DNA of 64,000 bases from Dipteris shenzhenensis (GCA_047967505.1 CM106540.1); one strand, 5' to 3'. Counted from the first letter of the stretch, positions 1 to 10,749 are shown. Numbers and translations are program-made. Notes: generated by a model not told the origin, from the sequence alone.

Positions 1-1642
1 CTTAAGTCAATTGAGGAGACACTAAGGCATAACTAATGTGCTAGGGGATGACTAAGCATAAGGAGCTACTACAATAATTAAAGGCTATCTGAGCATTCAT
101 AGGAGGTTAATAGAGTCAAGATTTGTTGTAAGTAAGCATTAACAGAGCATATACTGGGATAAACGAAGATGATAAAGACAAAACTTTCTTCTTGATTTTA
201 AAATACACATTAATGTATATCATAAAAGCTTATTCTAACCTTCTTCTAGAGGTGTCAAGTTCTACACCAACAATCTACCTTGTGGAGTTCGTGCTTTAGT
301 TTTGTGTCAAAAATCAAACACAAATTAAAGGAAAATGTAAGAGCATATGTGTAGCAAGAATAACTTGAAACACCTCATGTGGAATTCTAAATCTTTCCAA
401 TGTAACACCTCATGTAATAAGAGCTTACTAAACTGCTCATGCACAACTGTAAATATTTCCCAATACACTTTCGCCACAGTGTCAGTCTAGTATGAAACAA
501 TATCATAGGATGTTATAAAAGTGTATTGGGAATAATTTACACTTTCATCAAAGGCTAATGTGACACAAAAAATTTGTCATTCTAGCTAGGTTGGAGTTTT
601 TTGCATGCTCTATAGATGCGGGGAGTTACTGTCAACTAAAATTAGCCTCAACATTGGCCCACTTCTCTGTTATAGATGAGTGGCCAGATATCTACAAGAT
701 TGGCCCCATTGCGAGACCTCGAGGTTGGATGTTAGGGATACTAATGCTACACTATTATTAAAGCCTGCTACTGCAACTAGATGATTGATAGATGAGGATG
801 TTGGGATAGATGTGAACAAAAATGGTAACTTGGCATGATTGCCAATGCATGGATTGAATTAAATTCTAGTCTTTGAATGTATAGTTCTCTGCAAAGTACA
901 CCTCAATTGATCAATCTACCATTTGTATATAAAATTATCTCATGTAAATTTTCAAAGATGTGTATTGGATAATTGCAACAATGCATTGTAACTCATCTTC
1001 TTGTCCCTTTCCTTTGTACGGCAACATTCTCTTTATCTTGGTTGGTCTTCTTCTTGCATTTTTCATTTAACTCAACCTCAATATCTTTAAATACTTGGAC
1101 TGAAACATAATGACATGCCTTGGCCATTTCACTTTAGCTAGTGTGCAATTGTGGCAATGCCTAAAGATGCATATCAAAGAGTTGTACATGGATCCCATGT
1201 GCTTCTCATATCAAGGCAGAAGTGCGCTCATATTGCGAGCAAGTTCCAATGAGTGGATATCCTAAATGGCAAGTAGATTGCCCCAAAAATGGCAAGTGGA
1301 TTGCGAGAATTTTTTTCTTTGTATTTGTCTCTACTTGGTAAGTTCTATCTTCTCTCTCATCTCACCTCTTTTAATCCAAAGCCACCTCCCTCCCTCTACT
1401 TGCACTAAATCATCTGCTCTCAAAGATATAGTCATTACAAACTGCAAAGCCTCATTTCCATAAAACAGCCTAGCCCCCAAGGGAAGAAGATAAGGAGGTA
1501 GATCACATCTCTATGATAACACGAACAATAGTAGAGAAAACTTCCAATGGAAATCAGCAATGTGGGGTCTAGTAGAGGGAGGGAGGTGAGTTTGGATATT
1601 TTTAATTTAAAAAAACACTTCCTGGTCTATCATCCCAACCAC
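1..1642. other. No recognisable gene; AT-rich intergenic DNA
   Basis: I see no domain, no long open frame and no clear repeat boundary. The short open frames here have no recognisable motif and look like chance. Confidence 0.5.
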
Positions 1643-1714
1643 ATTCTCTCTCTATCTCTCTCTCTCTGTGTGTCTCTCTCTCTCTCTCTGTCTCTGTCTC
1701 TCTCTCCCTCTCTC
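1643..1714. repeat. (CT)n microsatellite, interrupted
   Basis: A run of CT dinucleotides broken by single TA, TG and CC steps. Frames crossing it give Ser/Leu repeats and are not genes. Confidence 0.9.
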
Positions 1715-1746
1715 CAATGGATCATGTCATTATAATGCTCTAGAAA

Positions 1747-3190
1747 TAATTACAACACTCTAACAATAATGTAAATGCAACACTGTCATTTCCCAAACTC
1801 CTCTCCTGACCTCTTTGATAGACACCTTTATGTATATGGTTTTTGTCACCGATTTACTGCACTTAAGCAGTACAAAAGCATACCAACACGATCCTTGCTA
1901 ATATGGCCCTCAAGGGTCCCCTTTAGGGGGAAAGTGCCACATTGACAAAACACATACAACCCATCCCACACAACTCACAATTGAAAACAAAAAATGCCCT
2001 TGTAAAGAGGACATCAGGAAACCATGACGTACAACATTCTAACAATAATGCAAAGGGAACAATGTCATTTCCTAAACTTCACTCTTGACCTCCCAATCGA
2101 TAACATCACTCTAAACCTTGCAATTCATGATACTTTCCTTTGACAAACCCCTAAACTCCACTCTTGACCTGCGCACAACTCAAAATAAGAAAGCATGGTG
2201 CTTTAGAATCAAAACACCTTCCATTGTGCTCCCTCTGTGCTCCCTCTACATGCACAATGCAACCACAACATACCCCCTAGGCAACTTACCATCTATGGAC
2301 TATCATTGTGACCCTTGAAAAGGGGATAGTTGCATTGGAAAAACTATCGCCCAACCTTACAATTGCATGCAACTAAAAATAACAATGTGGGGTTATTTTG
2401 AATCAAAATATCTCCCATGCCTGATTTGACTATTGTGCACAACTCAAAATAACAATGCATTGTGCTTCCGAGAGCTGAAATATCTTCACAGTTCGACTCC
2501 CTCTACACACACAATACAATCACAACATATCCATCCCAGATAACTTATCTTCCATGCCTGCTCAAAAACATCATTGTCACCCCTACAAAGGGGACATTTG
2601 CTTTTGACAAACTCCTAGGCTAACCTTGCACTCATGTGGAAGTCAAAATAATAATGAGGGTTGCTTATGACTCAAAATATCTTACATGCTTGACCTCACT
2701 ATTGTTGTAGCTCAAAATAACAATCATTGTGCTTATGAATTGAAATATCTTCCACTCCGCTCCCTTTGCACATACAATACAATCATAGCATTTCTATCCA
2801 TGGCAACTTATCTTCTATACATGATCGGAAACATCATTACCACCTCTCTAAAGGCGACACTTGCATTCGCTCAACCTCAAAATTGTATGCAACTCAAAAT
2901 AACAATACAAGGTGCTCTAAATTCAAATATCTTCCACTATGTTCCCTCTACATGCACAATACAATTGAACATGCCCACCCTAGGTAACTTACCTTCTAGG
3001 CATGATTAAAAATATAATTATAACCCCTAAAAAGTGGGCACTTGCATTGGAGAAACCTCTCACTTGACCTCGCTATTGCACACCATTTAAAATTAAAATG
3101 CATTTTGCTTCTAAATTGATATATCTTGCACTCCGCTCTCTTTACACTCACAATACAATCACAATATACCTTCTTATGTGACTAGTCATC
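1747..3190. repeat. Degenerate tandem repeat array, about 270-bp period
   Basis: A block containing CAACTCAAAATAACAAT, followed by an ATATCTTCCACTCCGCTCCC-like stretch and an ACACACAATACAATCACAA stretch, recurs with drift. Anchors lie near 2181, 2371, 2441, 2641, 2711, 2891 and 3085; the pairs 2371/2641 and 2441/2711 are each 270 bp apart. A related segment (CTAACAATAATGnAAAnG) occurs near 1760 and 2040. The short frames inside are repeat translations with no conserved domain, so I read this as old satellite-like or element-internal DNA. Confidence 0.7.
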
Positions 3191-3367
3191 CATCCATGAT
3201 AAAAAACGTGCCATGCCATTGGTAATGTGAATTAGCATCAGCAACATGATTGTTGTCTCTGTGCCAACATGGACTTAGGTAGAACAGAATGTGTGTGTAG
3301 ACTAGCGGCAAAGCTCTACTTGTACTTGCATAAGGCTAGAAATAATCCCTCTTAGAAATCCAACTTG

Positions 3368-3502
3368 CATGTTCTACATGCGAGTTCTACATGCAACTCC
3401 TACATGCGAGTTCTACATGCGAGTTCTACATGCAACTCCTACATGCGAGTTCTACATGCAAGTTCTACATACGATTCCTACATGCAACTCCTACATGCGA
3501 GT
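3368..3502. repeat. 13-bp tandem repeat (CTACATGCRASTY type)
   Basis: About ten tandem units alternate CGAGTTCTACATG and CAACTCCTACATG. Thirteen is not a multiple of three, so every frame stays open and yields a spurious protein. A diverged version lies at 44461-44660 in the related LTR. Confidence 0.9.
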
Positions 3503-3850
3503 TCTCCTCCTCCTCCTCCCTCCTCATCCCTTCTCCTCCTCCTCCTCCTCCCTCCTCCTCCTCCTCCTCCCCCCTCCTCCCTTCTCCTCTCTCTTCCTCT
3601 CTCTTCCTCCTCCTCCTCCTCCCTCCTTCTCCTCCTCCCTCTTCCTCCTCCTCCTCCTCCCTCCTCCTCCCTTCTCCTCCTCCCTCCTTCTCCTCCTCCC
3701 TCTTCCTCCTTGTCCTTCCTCCTCCTCCCTTCTCCTCCTCCTCCTCCCTCCTCCTCCCTTCTCCTCCTCCCTCCTCCTCCCTCCTCCTCCTCCTCCTCCT
3801 TCTCCTCCTTCTCCCTCCTCCTCCTCCTCCTCCCTCCTGCTTCCTCCCCT
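3503..3850. repeat. (TCC)n/(CCT)n polypyrimidine tract
   Basis: About 350 bp of almost pure pyrimidine on the plus strand, with TCC/CTCC units and occasional CTT. Long frames on both strands (Ser/Leu/Pro-rich forward, Glu/Gly/Arg-rich reverse) are low-complexity artefacts. Confidence 0.9.
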
Positions 3851-4362
3851 CTCTTCTTTCCCCCATGCTCTTACACCTTCTTCCTCTCCCACTCCTATGC
3901 TCCCCCTAAACCGTTAGTTCCTTAACCCTTAACCTCCATGATCTACAAGGGAGACGAGTTCTCCACCATGTACTCTACCCTGAACCTTGGAACCTCTTCT
4001 AAACTCTGGAACCTCCTTCTAAACCTTGGAACTCCTTCTAAACCTTGGAACCTCCTTCTAACCTTGGAACCTCCTTCTAACCCTTAAACTCCTCCTAAAC
4101 CCTACAACCCCCAATGAAGACGAAAGCCTTCATTATCTCAACCATGATGATACACACGTACCTTTTACACATGCATGCACTATGTTTGCTCACCACACTG
4201 AAGCCTATGTCTCTCACCGAAACACGACTCGAGGTCCTAAGCTACACGTATACTACAAACGACAACCCCGATATCTCTGTAGGTGACAAGAAGCCTCAGA
4301 ACCCTGCATATACTGAGAATACCTTGCTCTTCCTATGGAAGCCATAGGAAAGAGCCAACATT

Positions 4363-4379
4363 TGGCATCGCTGCTGGGG
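4363..4379 (+). promoter_or_regulatory. Primer-binding-site-like sequence, tRNA-Asp type
   Basis: TGGCATCGCTGCTGGGG lies two bases after the LTR end. It agrees at 13 of 17 positions, by my count, with the sequence complementary to the 3' end of plant tRNA-Asp used by many Ty3/Gypsy elements. All four differences are transitions (C to T or G to A), as expected of methylation decay. The tRNA assignment is from memory of the family. Confidence 0.6.
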
Positions 4380-5126
4380 AGACTAGCGTCTCAAGTAAAT
4401 AGTAAACATACACAGGTATGTGTAAAAAACAAACTACTTTGAACTTTCACGAACATATCACTCAAGAGCTAGGAGACCTAAAATTTTTCCACCTCAAGTA
4501 AAAAATAAAAAAATAATTCCTAGCTAAAACTCTTCGATACCGGTTTAGTTAAATGCATGTTTTTTGGAAAAATAGCACCTTAAGGAATAAATCAGACCAT
4601 GTGATGGTTGTTACAGTGTAGAGCTTGAAATTTTAAACATTTCTCCTTTTTACAGAAGCACATTCTGACACAACCACCAAAAGTTATGGGCAATCGATGA
4701 TTAAAGGTTCTAAATGCCATAACCCAAAAGAAAAATTAAAACCACCTCCCTAGTCAAACTTGGACAAATTCAAAGGTGCACATGTGTTTAACTAAATCCA
4801 CAGCTCTCCCTCCTTCCCTATAAAAGAGCACCCATCCCTCTCATAATTTTTCTTTCACATCTTGCCTCCATCCTCTTCCCCATTCCGAGCCCTACGCAAG
4901 ACACTCCTCCCTCTCCATCAACCACCACCCTACTCCCATCCTCACATGGAAAGTTACTTCGAGCCCATCTCGCAATGTGATTACCTAGCCATCCACCCAC
5001 CGTCCATTGGTCCTTAACAATCCCGTTACATCAAAAAAGACTTGGAGAGCATTCAAGTGACCATCTCCTCCCCCCTTTGGATTTTCGTCAAAGTTTTGCG
5101 TTCGTCAAGTTTTTTTCTTTTTTTCT
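4380..5126. other. No recognisable gene; region after LTR copy 1
   Basis: No gag or pol motif is visible, so the element body is lost or replaced. The stretch 4880-4960 (CTACGCAAGACACTCCTCCC and following) resembles 26132-26200 and marks another dispersed repeat. Confidence 0.45.
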
Positions 5127-5296
5127 TTTTTCCCCCTCCCCCTCCACCATTCCCCCCTCCACCACCACCCCCTCCACTTCCCCCTCCCCTTGCCCCCCCC
5201 CTTCCCTCCATTCCCATCCACCCCCCTCCATCTCCACCACCAACCCCCCTCCTCCACCTCCCCCTCCACCACCACCCCCTTCTCCCCCCCCCTCCA
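5127..5296. repeat. C-rich (CCCCCTCCA)n tract
   Basis: About 170 bp of C-runs separated by T or A. The reverse strand is G-run rich and could form G-quadruplexes. The open frames over it are proline-, serine- or glycine-rich artefacts. Confidence 0.85.
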
Positions 5297-6095
5297 ACCT
5301 ATAAGTGTAATTACACGCCAACAGAAAGAGGCCACCAAGGACCCTAACATTCCAATCCGACCAAAGTGACTTCTTAAAAAGAAAGCACAAGTGCTCTGCC
5401 GGTTTCATCAATGTAAGGTGGAGGAAGAATTTTAGGACCATTGGGGACCAATCTATGAGAAGTGGAAAGTAATGGTTGGAGGTACTTGTATGAGAAGACA
5501 TCCAAGAAAGGCCACAAATATATACTATTAGGTAAGAGGCCACAAATGTTTGTCTACTCATCTAATTAGAGATATTAAGTTTCAAATGCAAGTTGTATTG
5601 GGAGGAAATAAGGGTAAACAGGATCTTCAAAATGGGATGTAGATACTCACATTCACATGACGGGGTGTCTCTCAAGCATTAAGGATTGAGCTGGCTAGCT
5701 CTTAAGTGACCAAAACAACTAGGCTAGGTGCCATCCAACCTAGCCCATAGGAAGTTGCAAACTTGTCATGGAAGATTCCCCATGCATCTTGTGTGAAAGT
5801 GCCATCATGATTCAATGTGCTAGGGTATAAGGAATAACATTTGGTCCAACATCAAAGCTCTACCTTTGAAGAGAGATTTTTTCAACATTAAAGATTATAG
5901 TATAGAGACAATGGACTCTAATCAAGATTTAACGTAAAAATTATAGTATAAAGACAAAGAACACTAGTCAAGAGCTTGCAAGTCACATCTCAAAGTTGAA
6001 ATCCCAAAATCCAAATAACAAGAATGCTAGCCTGCAAGGCAAACGGCTACCACCCAAATGAAGACAAAATACTAAAGTGCAACATTTAATAATAA
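5297..6095. other. No recognisable gene
   Basis: Nothing identifiable. Short frames carry no motif. Confidence 0.4.
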
Positions 6096-6510
6096 ATCAA
6101 TCATCATAGGTATCATAAGTGAAGTTCAATACATCATTACAAAACATCAAGATGACAATGGAAATGAAAATCTCATGTCAAGTGGGGGGCAATGATAGTG
6201 TGCTTTTGTGTGACTTCCTCCTACAGCTTCTTTTTTTCCTTCTATTGGGTGGAGACCCAAAATAATGGCTCCCCAATGTTATCTTTTTTTATAATAGTTC
6301 AATCATCATAGGTATCCTGATTGAAGTTTGATACATCATAAAACAAACGTCAAGACAATAATTGAAATGAAAGTCTCAAGTCACATGTCACTTATGAGTC
6401 AGTGGCAGTGAGCTTTTCAACCTCGCATGTGACTCCCTCCTACTGCTTCCCTTTTTTCTTTTCATTGGGTGGAGACCGCTCCCCAACCTTACCTTTTTGC
6501 TAGGTGGAGG
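6096..6510. repeat. Two diverged direct repeats of about 205 bp
   Basis: 6096-6296 and 6298-6510 share CAATCATCATAGGTATC, a GAAATGAAA.TCTCA block, a GTGACT.CCTCCTAC.GCTTC block and TATTGGGTGGAGACC or its variant, in the same order and orientation. Confidence 0.75.
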
Positions 6511-7250
6511 TTCATAACTTGGCTCTCCATGGATTGCTTAGGCAGCTTCCACTCTCTCCTCCTTGATAGTTTCATAAGGTAGGAACATCATATCTATCCA
6601 CATGATAAGAGAACAGCAACTTACACAATCTACATATCAATGTTGCCTTCATGAATACTCCAAAGCCATACATGTGCACAGAGTGAAAACACAAGGGCCA
6701 TAGGATCTGAAATTTGTATATGAAGTGGCCATTGCATATCATGCACTTTTGATCCTATTGGATCTAAAGAGGATAACTTTGGAATCTTGTGTATGTTGCT
6801 ATGAGGATTATCACTGTTTGTGTTTGTTGATTTGCAAGCTATTTTTTGATTGTAGCTTCCTCAACCTGAGTGTGTGGATGTTTTCTTTCATTACCTCCAC
6901 TCTATTCTCATTGTGGGAAACAGTGGCTAAAATATAATCCTCCATCTATTTTCAAAATGTCAAACTCTTTGACAACCTCTTGGTATGCACTCTACAAGAG
7001 GATTGCTCTTCCCTCCAATTATAGTGGCATTATATTATAGTTATAGGGTGTCCTACATGTCATGTCAATGGTACTCCAAATCCTAGGCAATTTTTGTAGC
7101 TCTCAAGCTTTGTTGTAACTCCCCTATCACTGCTTTGGTTTGCTCATTGTCCTTTCACAATTACTCTAGCATGTTGTTTTTTTCAATATTCTGCTAGATA
7201 TCAATGCTCCACTCTTGTGTAACTACGCGGGAACCAGCTAACTCCACTTG
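6511..7250. other. No recognisable gene
   Basis: AT-rich. The 70-residue frame at 6725-6937 is hydrophobic but matches no family I know. I see no support for a gene. Confidence 0.4.
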
Positions 7251-7408
7251 TAAGCCCCCCATATGAGGAGAAGGCATTTGAGTAGCTCGGTTATCCGGTA
7301 GGTCTTGGTTTGGACACCAGGTGGGGGCCATGTGTGGCCTGATGGCTGGACAGCTTCAAATAGAGTTGGCACACCGCCAACTAGGCTACATGCAAGTGCG
7401 GGAAGGCA
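7250..7408 (+). mobile_element. Probable left arm of the Copia 5' LTR, split by an insertion
   Basis: This GC-richer stretch ends in AGGCA, the 5-bp target duplication of the element inserted at 7409-9960. Removing that element joins it to the GC-rich sequence starting at 9966, upstream of the Copia primer-binding site at 10737. The true left end is not visible, since no second LTR copy exists here for comparison. Confidence 0.4.
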
Positions 7409-7732
7409 TGACAAAACATGCGTGCCTCAGGATCTATGGAGCACTCTAAGGTGGATGGAACCTATGTGGAAACATGATGAAGAGAGTGCTCATGACATGT
7501 ATCTCAAGTCAATTAGGTTCCAAGATAGATTAGCTTGGACTCATAAAAAGAATCTTGAGATAGTGCAAAGTGCTTGATTGAATTACTTCAAATGAACCTC
7601 CCTTTTATAGGTGAGGGTACTTACATCCATTTGCTTGCTCACATGTGGGATATCTCCTCCATGCCATGTGGCAGCTTGTCCTTTTCTCATACCTTTGCTC
7701 TACATGTGCTCATGGCACCACAACTCTCAACA
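7409..7732 (-). repeat. 3' LTR of the non-autonomous element
   Basis: 324 bp and 323/324 identical to the copy at 9637-9960 as read by eye. On the minus strand it carries a TATA-like CTATAAAAGG (plus 7601-7610), a plausible core promoter of the LTR. Confidence 0.92.
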
Positions 7733-7917
7733 CCTCCCCTTGGTGCCATAATCCTTTGGCTACTGCAAGGTGGTCAGATGTGAGTTACAAATCCATCACC
7801 TCCCCTTAGTGCATGCATGCTACTTAAGGTGGTCAAGTGTGGCTTCTACATGTCAATACCTCCCCTAGGTGCTTTCATAGCTACTCTCAGGTGGTCAGGC
7901 TTGATTACAAAACATAG
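7733..7917 (-). repeat. Triplicated polypurine-tract unit
   Basis: Three tandem units of about 60-66 bp start at 7732, 7798 and 7858. Each opens with ACCTCCCCT(T)(A/G)GTGC and contains AAGGTGGTCA or CAGGTGGTCA. On the minus strand each ends in an AGGGGAGGT purine run. Only the unit touching the LTR lies where a polypurine tract should prime plus-strand DNA synthesis; the others are internal copies. Confidence 0.8.
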
Positions 7918-9624
7918 GCAAGGTTGGCAAGGTTTTTGCTTTTCAATACATTCCATTGATGTCACCTTTTGGCTCATGGCTTGATGACGACTCTTTTGCT
8001 TCTTTGTTTGGTGTAGCTACCTGCATGATGCTTTGTTCTTCCATGTGCCTTGATGCTTTATGTGTGGATGCCATGCTTCCTGCTATGGTCATCTCATGCA
8101 CTTGTGCTTTCAACTTGCTTTTTACATTGATGTTTGCATTCATGCTTTGCTTTTCCATTTGTTGCAAAGGTCTTACCAATTGAATTCTTTCAATATTGGC
8201 AGTGTCTAATTGCATACAATGATTCTGACATGACAGGCGCGTAGAGCTCGAAAAGACGATCACTTTTCCTTTATGGAGCGTGTGCAAATTCTTCCTGGAT
8301 TGCAAGTTATGGCTTGTTGAAGCTTTTGTGAAGAAGAGGGCGCCTTGATGATGTGGCTCAGGCATTCACATGCTGCATTCCAAACTATGCTTACAAAGGG
8401 ACTGTGCTTAGGTGGCACAACTTTGACCAAACTGAAACTTAACCAACTTGTAACTGAACCAAACCCTATGTAACCTAACCAGAGTCTTTGAACTCAAGGT
8501 TAGCTAAATTCAACCATTGTGTTAACCAAGGTTAGAATCTATCTGCCACGTGTCATTTTTCTGTGAGACTTTGGAGAAGGAAGGTTTGAGGCGACGACGG
8601 CGACGGAGGTTCTAAAGACGCTGCGCCATTCGCTGGTTCTACGTTTGGAGGAGGCCCGTGATGGAGTCGAGTCTGGAGGATTGGCCTTGCAAGAGTTCGT
8701 GAGCGTCGTAGATGGCTCGCTACGTTCGTTGAAGATAGTCGGCGTCCGTGTGCTGAAGCCAGTGAGCCGTGCGGCTGGCTGTTTGCTTCTGTGTCGTGGC
8801 TGCTCATCGTGTAGGTAGCTTGCAGCGTCTGTAGAGGCTTGTCGAGGGCTCTTGGATGGCGCTGAAGCTGTGGTCACTACTGTTGCTACAGATTCGGGCT
8901 GGGGTTGCGCTGGCTTTTAGAGTTGCAGGGGCCGTAGAGTTGAGGAGCTTCCTTCACTGCAGTAACTTCGACAAAAGCTTCGACAAGCGGTAACTTAGAA
9001 TCTTGGAGTTAGCCGAGTCATTTGTTAGCCCAAGGAGTTGAGCGTGGGCCATCAGAAGGTTGCATATGAAGGAGAGAGGTTCGTTTATGAAGCCTTCGTT
9101 GAAGCTTTGGAGGCTGGGAGACTGTTGGAGGCGACTGGCTGTGCTAGAGCAGGAGCGACTTGTGGGAGTTGTTCACATCCGAGAGCTTGATGGAGTATGC
9201 TGGGGGTCGTTGGAGAGCCAGTAGGAGGTTGTTGAGCCGGTTACAAGAGTTGAAGCTACTGTCGATGATGATTCTTGGAATGACAATAGATAGGAAACTT
9301 TTCTCAAAGCTTTCAACAAACTGAACAATCAGAAAGTCTCTTTCTCACAAGCTCTCTCTAAGAAGAAGAAGAAGAAGAACTCCTCACATATCTATCTCAC
9401 AAAATAGATCTCTAAAAGGAACTCTCTCTCTTATATCAGGAAAGACGGAAATATCTCAAAGCAATGAACAGAATTTTCATTCACTGGACGGAATTCTCTC
9501 AATCTAAAACTAAAACTAACCTAGGAGAAAAACATGAGCTCCTATGACATGCCTACAACTAATCTAGGAATGGAAGCAATCCTAGTGAGCTACTAATGAG
9601 CTAAACTAGGAGAGCTAAACCTAT
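7918..9624 (-). other. Interior of the non-autonomous element; no retroviral domains
   Basis: The longest minus-strand frames are 140 residues (8365-7943; Gln/Ser/His-rich) and 112 residues (8877-8539; Ser/Arg/Pro-rich). Neither shows a zinc knuckle, DSG, DDE, YVDD or RNase H motif. The stretch 8540-9290 is clearly GC-richer than the rest and may be captured sequence or a structured RNA. An (AAG)n run lies at 9360-9380. Confidence 0.6.
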
Positions 9625-9636
9625 GCTCTGATACCA
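9625..9636 (-). promoter_or_regulatory. Primer-binding site, initiator tRNA-Met type
   Basis: GCTCTGATACCA on the plus strand reads TGGTATCAGAGC on the minus strand. It directly abuts the 5' LTR (9637-9960). This is the canonical Copia primer-binding site complementary to the 3' end of initiator tRNA-Met, and it fixes the element orientation as minus. Confidence 0.93.
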
Positions 9637-9960
9637 TGACAAAACATGCGTGCCTCAGGATCTATGGAGCACTCTAAGGTGGATGGAACCTATGTGGAAA
9701 CATGATGAAGAGAGTGCTCATGACATGTATCTCAAGTCAATTAGGTTCCAAGATAGATTAGCTTGGACTCATAAAAAGAATCTTGAGATAGTGCAAAGTG
9801 CTTGATTGAATTACTTCAAATGAACCTCCCTTTTATAGGTGAGGGTACTTACATCCATTTGCTTGCTCACATGTGGGATATCTCCTCCATGCCATGTGGC
9901 AGCTTGTCCTTTGCTCATACCTTTGCTCTACATGTGCTCATGGCACCACAACTCTCAACA
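9637..9960 (-). repeat. 5' LTR of the non-autonomous element
   Basis: Partner of 7409-7732, ending CTCAACA and followed at once by the AGGCA target duplication. The TATA-like CTATAAAAGG on the minus strand is at plus 9829-9838. Confidence 0.92.
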
Positions 9961-9965
9961 AGGCA

Positions 9966-10736
9966 TCCCTTGACTGACCGCACTGAGGGTAGATGGAGCA
10001 TTTCCCGAGGCAGCCCACTCTCGGGTTGCGGGGCCCGTTTGGAGCCTCAGATGATCTCGGATGGCTCTGGGCCGAACGGCGAACATAGGTCAGTTGCTCT
10101 GTTTTGCGCACCGATTCTATCGTATGGTTGGTGGCCTATTTCGGGACCGACCCCCAGTTCACCATTTTGGGTGGACTAGGTCGGTCACCCAATTGAGCCT
10201 AACCGACTACGACTGGTGGTTATATAAGAGCAAGCCTGTGAAGTCCATTTCATCACTGGCTACAGCAACCCTGATTCCTTAGCATCCAGCCTCCTTCTTC
10301 TACTGTTTCTAGCACGCCATCGAAGCTTCTTTCACAGGAGTGCATGGTTGGGAGGCAAGGCCATCTATTGTACTCGGGGGGATTACTCATCATATGTAAC
10401 CCTATCACGTGAGTTCAACAAAAGGATAATTTTAATTTCTAAAATTTATAGAAATAAATATACATAAGGGACTATTTAAAATAGTTTTGGAAAAAATTTA
10501 CAGATTTGTATAGAAAAGGGGTACATTTTATTAATGAAAAATTTACATAGATAAGGGATTTTAGAAATATGCCTTGAACGCATGTGGTATAGAGGGTTTA
10601 TACATAGTGACCCCCCCGAGCTATTGTATCGGTTCTACAGTAATCAAATTTTTGATTCTCTATACTATCTTGTTTTCTCTCTTGCGTAAGAGATCCTGTT
10701 ATCTGTTGAGCATAGACGTATTATTATTTTCTTTTA
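9966..10736 (+). mobile_element. Copia 5' LTR, right arm (carrying a MITE)
   Basis: GC-rich sequence with a TATATAAG promoter-like box at 10221-10228, then the MITE at 10373-10620, then a short tail running to the primer-binding site. It is called an LTR from its position just before that site and the gag start. The exact LTR terminus is not evident. Confidence 0.55.
10373..10620. mobile_element. MITE with CTCGGGG terminal inverted repeats, copy 1
   Basis: A 248-bp element starting CTCGGGGGGATTACT and ending TAGTGACCCCCCCGAG, so the ends are imperfect inverted repeats. It is flanked by a perfect 8-bp target duplication CTATTGTA (10365-10372 and 10621-10628). The interior is AT-rich with repeated AAAAGGG/ATAAGGGA motifs and no coding capacity. 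A homologous copy is at 33831-34065. An 8-bp duplication is typical of hAT transposons, but CTCGGGG is not the usual hAT terminus, so the superfamily is inferred only. Confidence 0.85.
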
Positions 10737-10749
10737 TGGTATCAGAACC
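10737..10749 (+). promoter_or_regulatory. Copia primer-binding site
   Basis: TGGTATCAGAACC resembles the initiator tRNA-Met primer-binding site of Copia elements and lies 58 bases before the gag ATG. Confidence 0.8.

Larger units (their letters stand above)
3260..4360 (+). mobile_element. LTR of a Ty3/Gypsy-type element, family copy 1
   Basis: The boundaries come from comparison with the copy at 44351. Homology begins at TGTGCCAACATGGACTTA in both, and the right end (GAGCCAACA) is followed two bases later by a primer-binding-site-like sequence. The termini are TG and CA, as in LTRs, giving about 1.1 kb. Inside, in order, are an AACATGGACT head, a 13-bp repeat array (3368-3502), a pyrimidine-rich (TCC)n tract (3503-3850), and a tail with repeated GGAACCTCCTTCTAAACCTT units (3985-4110). 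Partial relatives lie at 30240-30900 and 44351-45270. No matching second LTR with coding sequence between was found, so this is a remnant. Confidence 0.7.
7409..9960 (-). mobile_element. Young non-autonomous Copia-type LTR retrotransposon
   Basis: A complete 2552-bp element on the minus strand. The 324-bp LTRs (7409-7732 and 9637-9960) begin TG and end CA on the plus strand, and differ by one base that I can find (CCTTTTCTC versus CCTTTGCTC). Perfect 5-bp target duplications AGGCA flank it (7404-7408 and 9961-9965). The minus-strand primer-binding site TGGTATCAGAGC abuts the right-hand LTR, and polypurine tracts abut the left-hand one. The 1.9-kb interior has no gag, protease, integrase, RT or RNase H motif on either strand, so it must rely on enzymes supplied elsewhere. 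Size and structure put it between TRIM and LARD classes. It sits inside the LTR region of an older Copia element. Confidence 0.92.

Noticed and set aside
3368-3502. CRISPR-like array
   Set aside because: Units are 13 bp with no unique spacers, and the context is a plant LTR.
3365-3925. Three overlapping plus-strand frames of 172-186 residues and minus-strand frames of 122-133 residues
   Set aside because: They translate the 13-bp array and the (TCC)n tract; all frames are open because the repeat lacks stop codons, and the products are Ser/Leu/Pro or Glu/Gly/Arg homopolymer-like.
5042-5347. Proline-rich protein gene of 101 residues
   Set aside because: The frame is a translation of the C-rich tract with no signal peptide or conserved motif.
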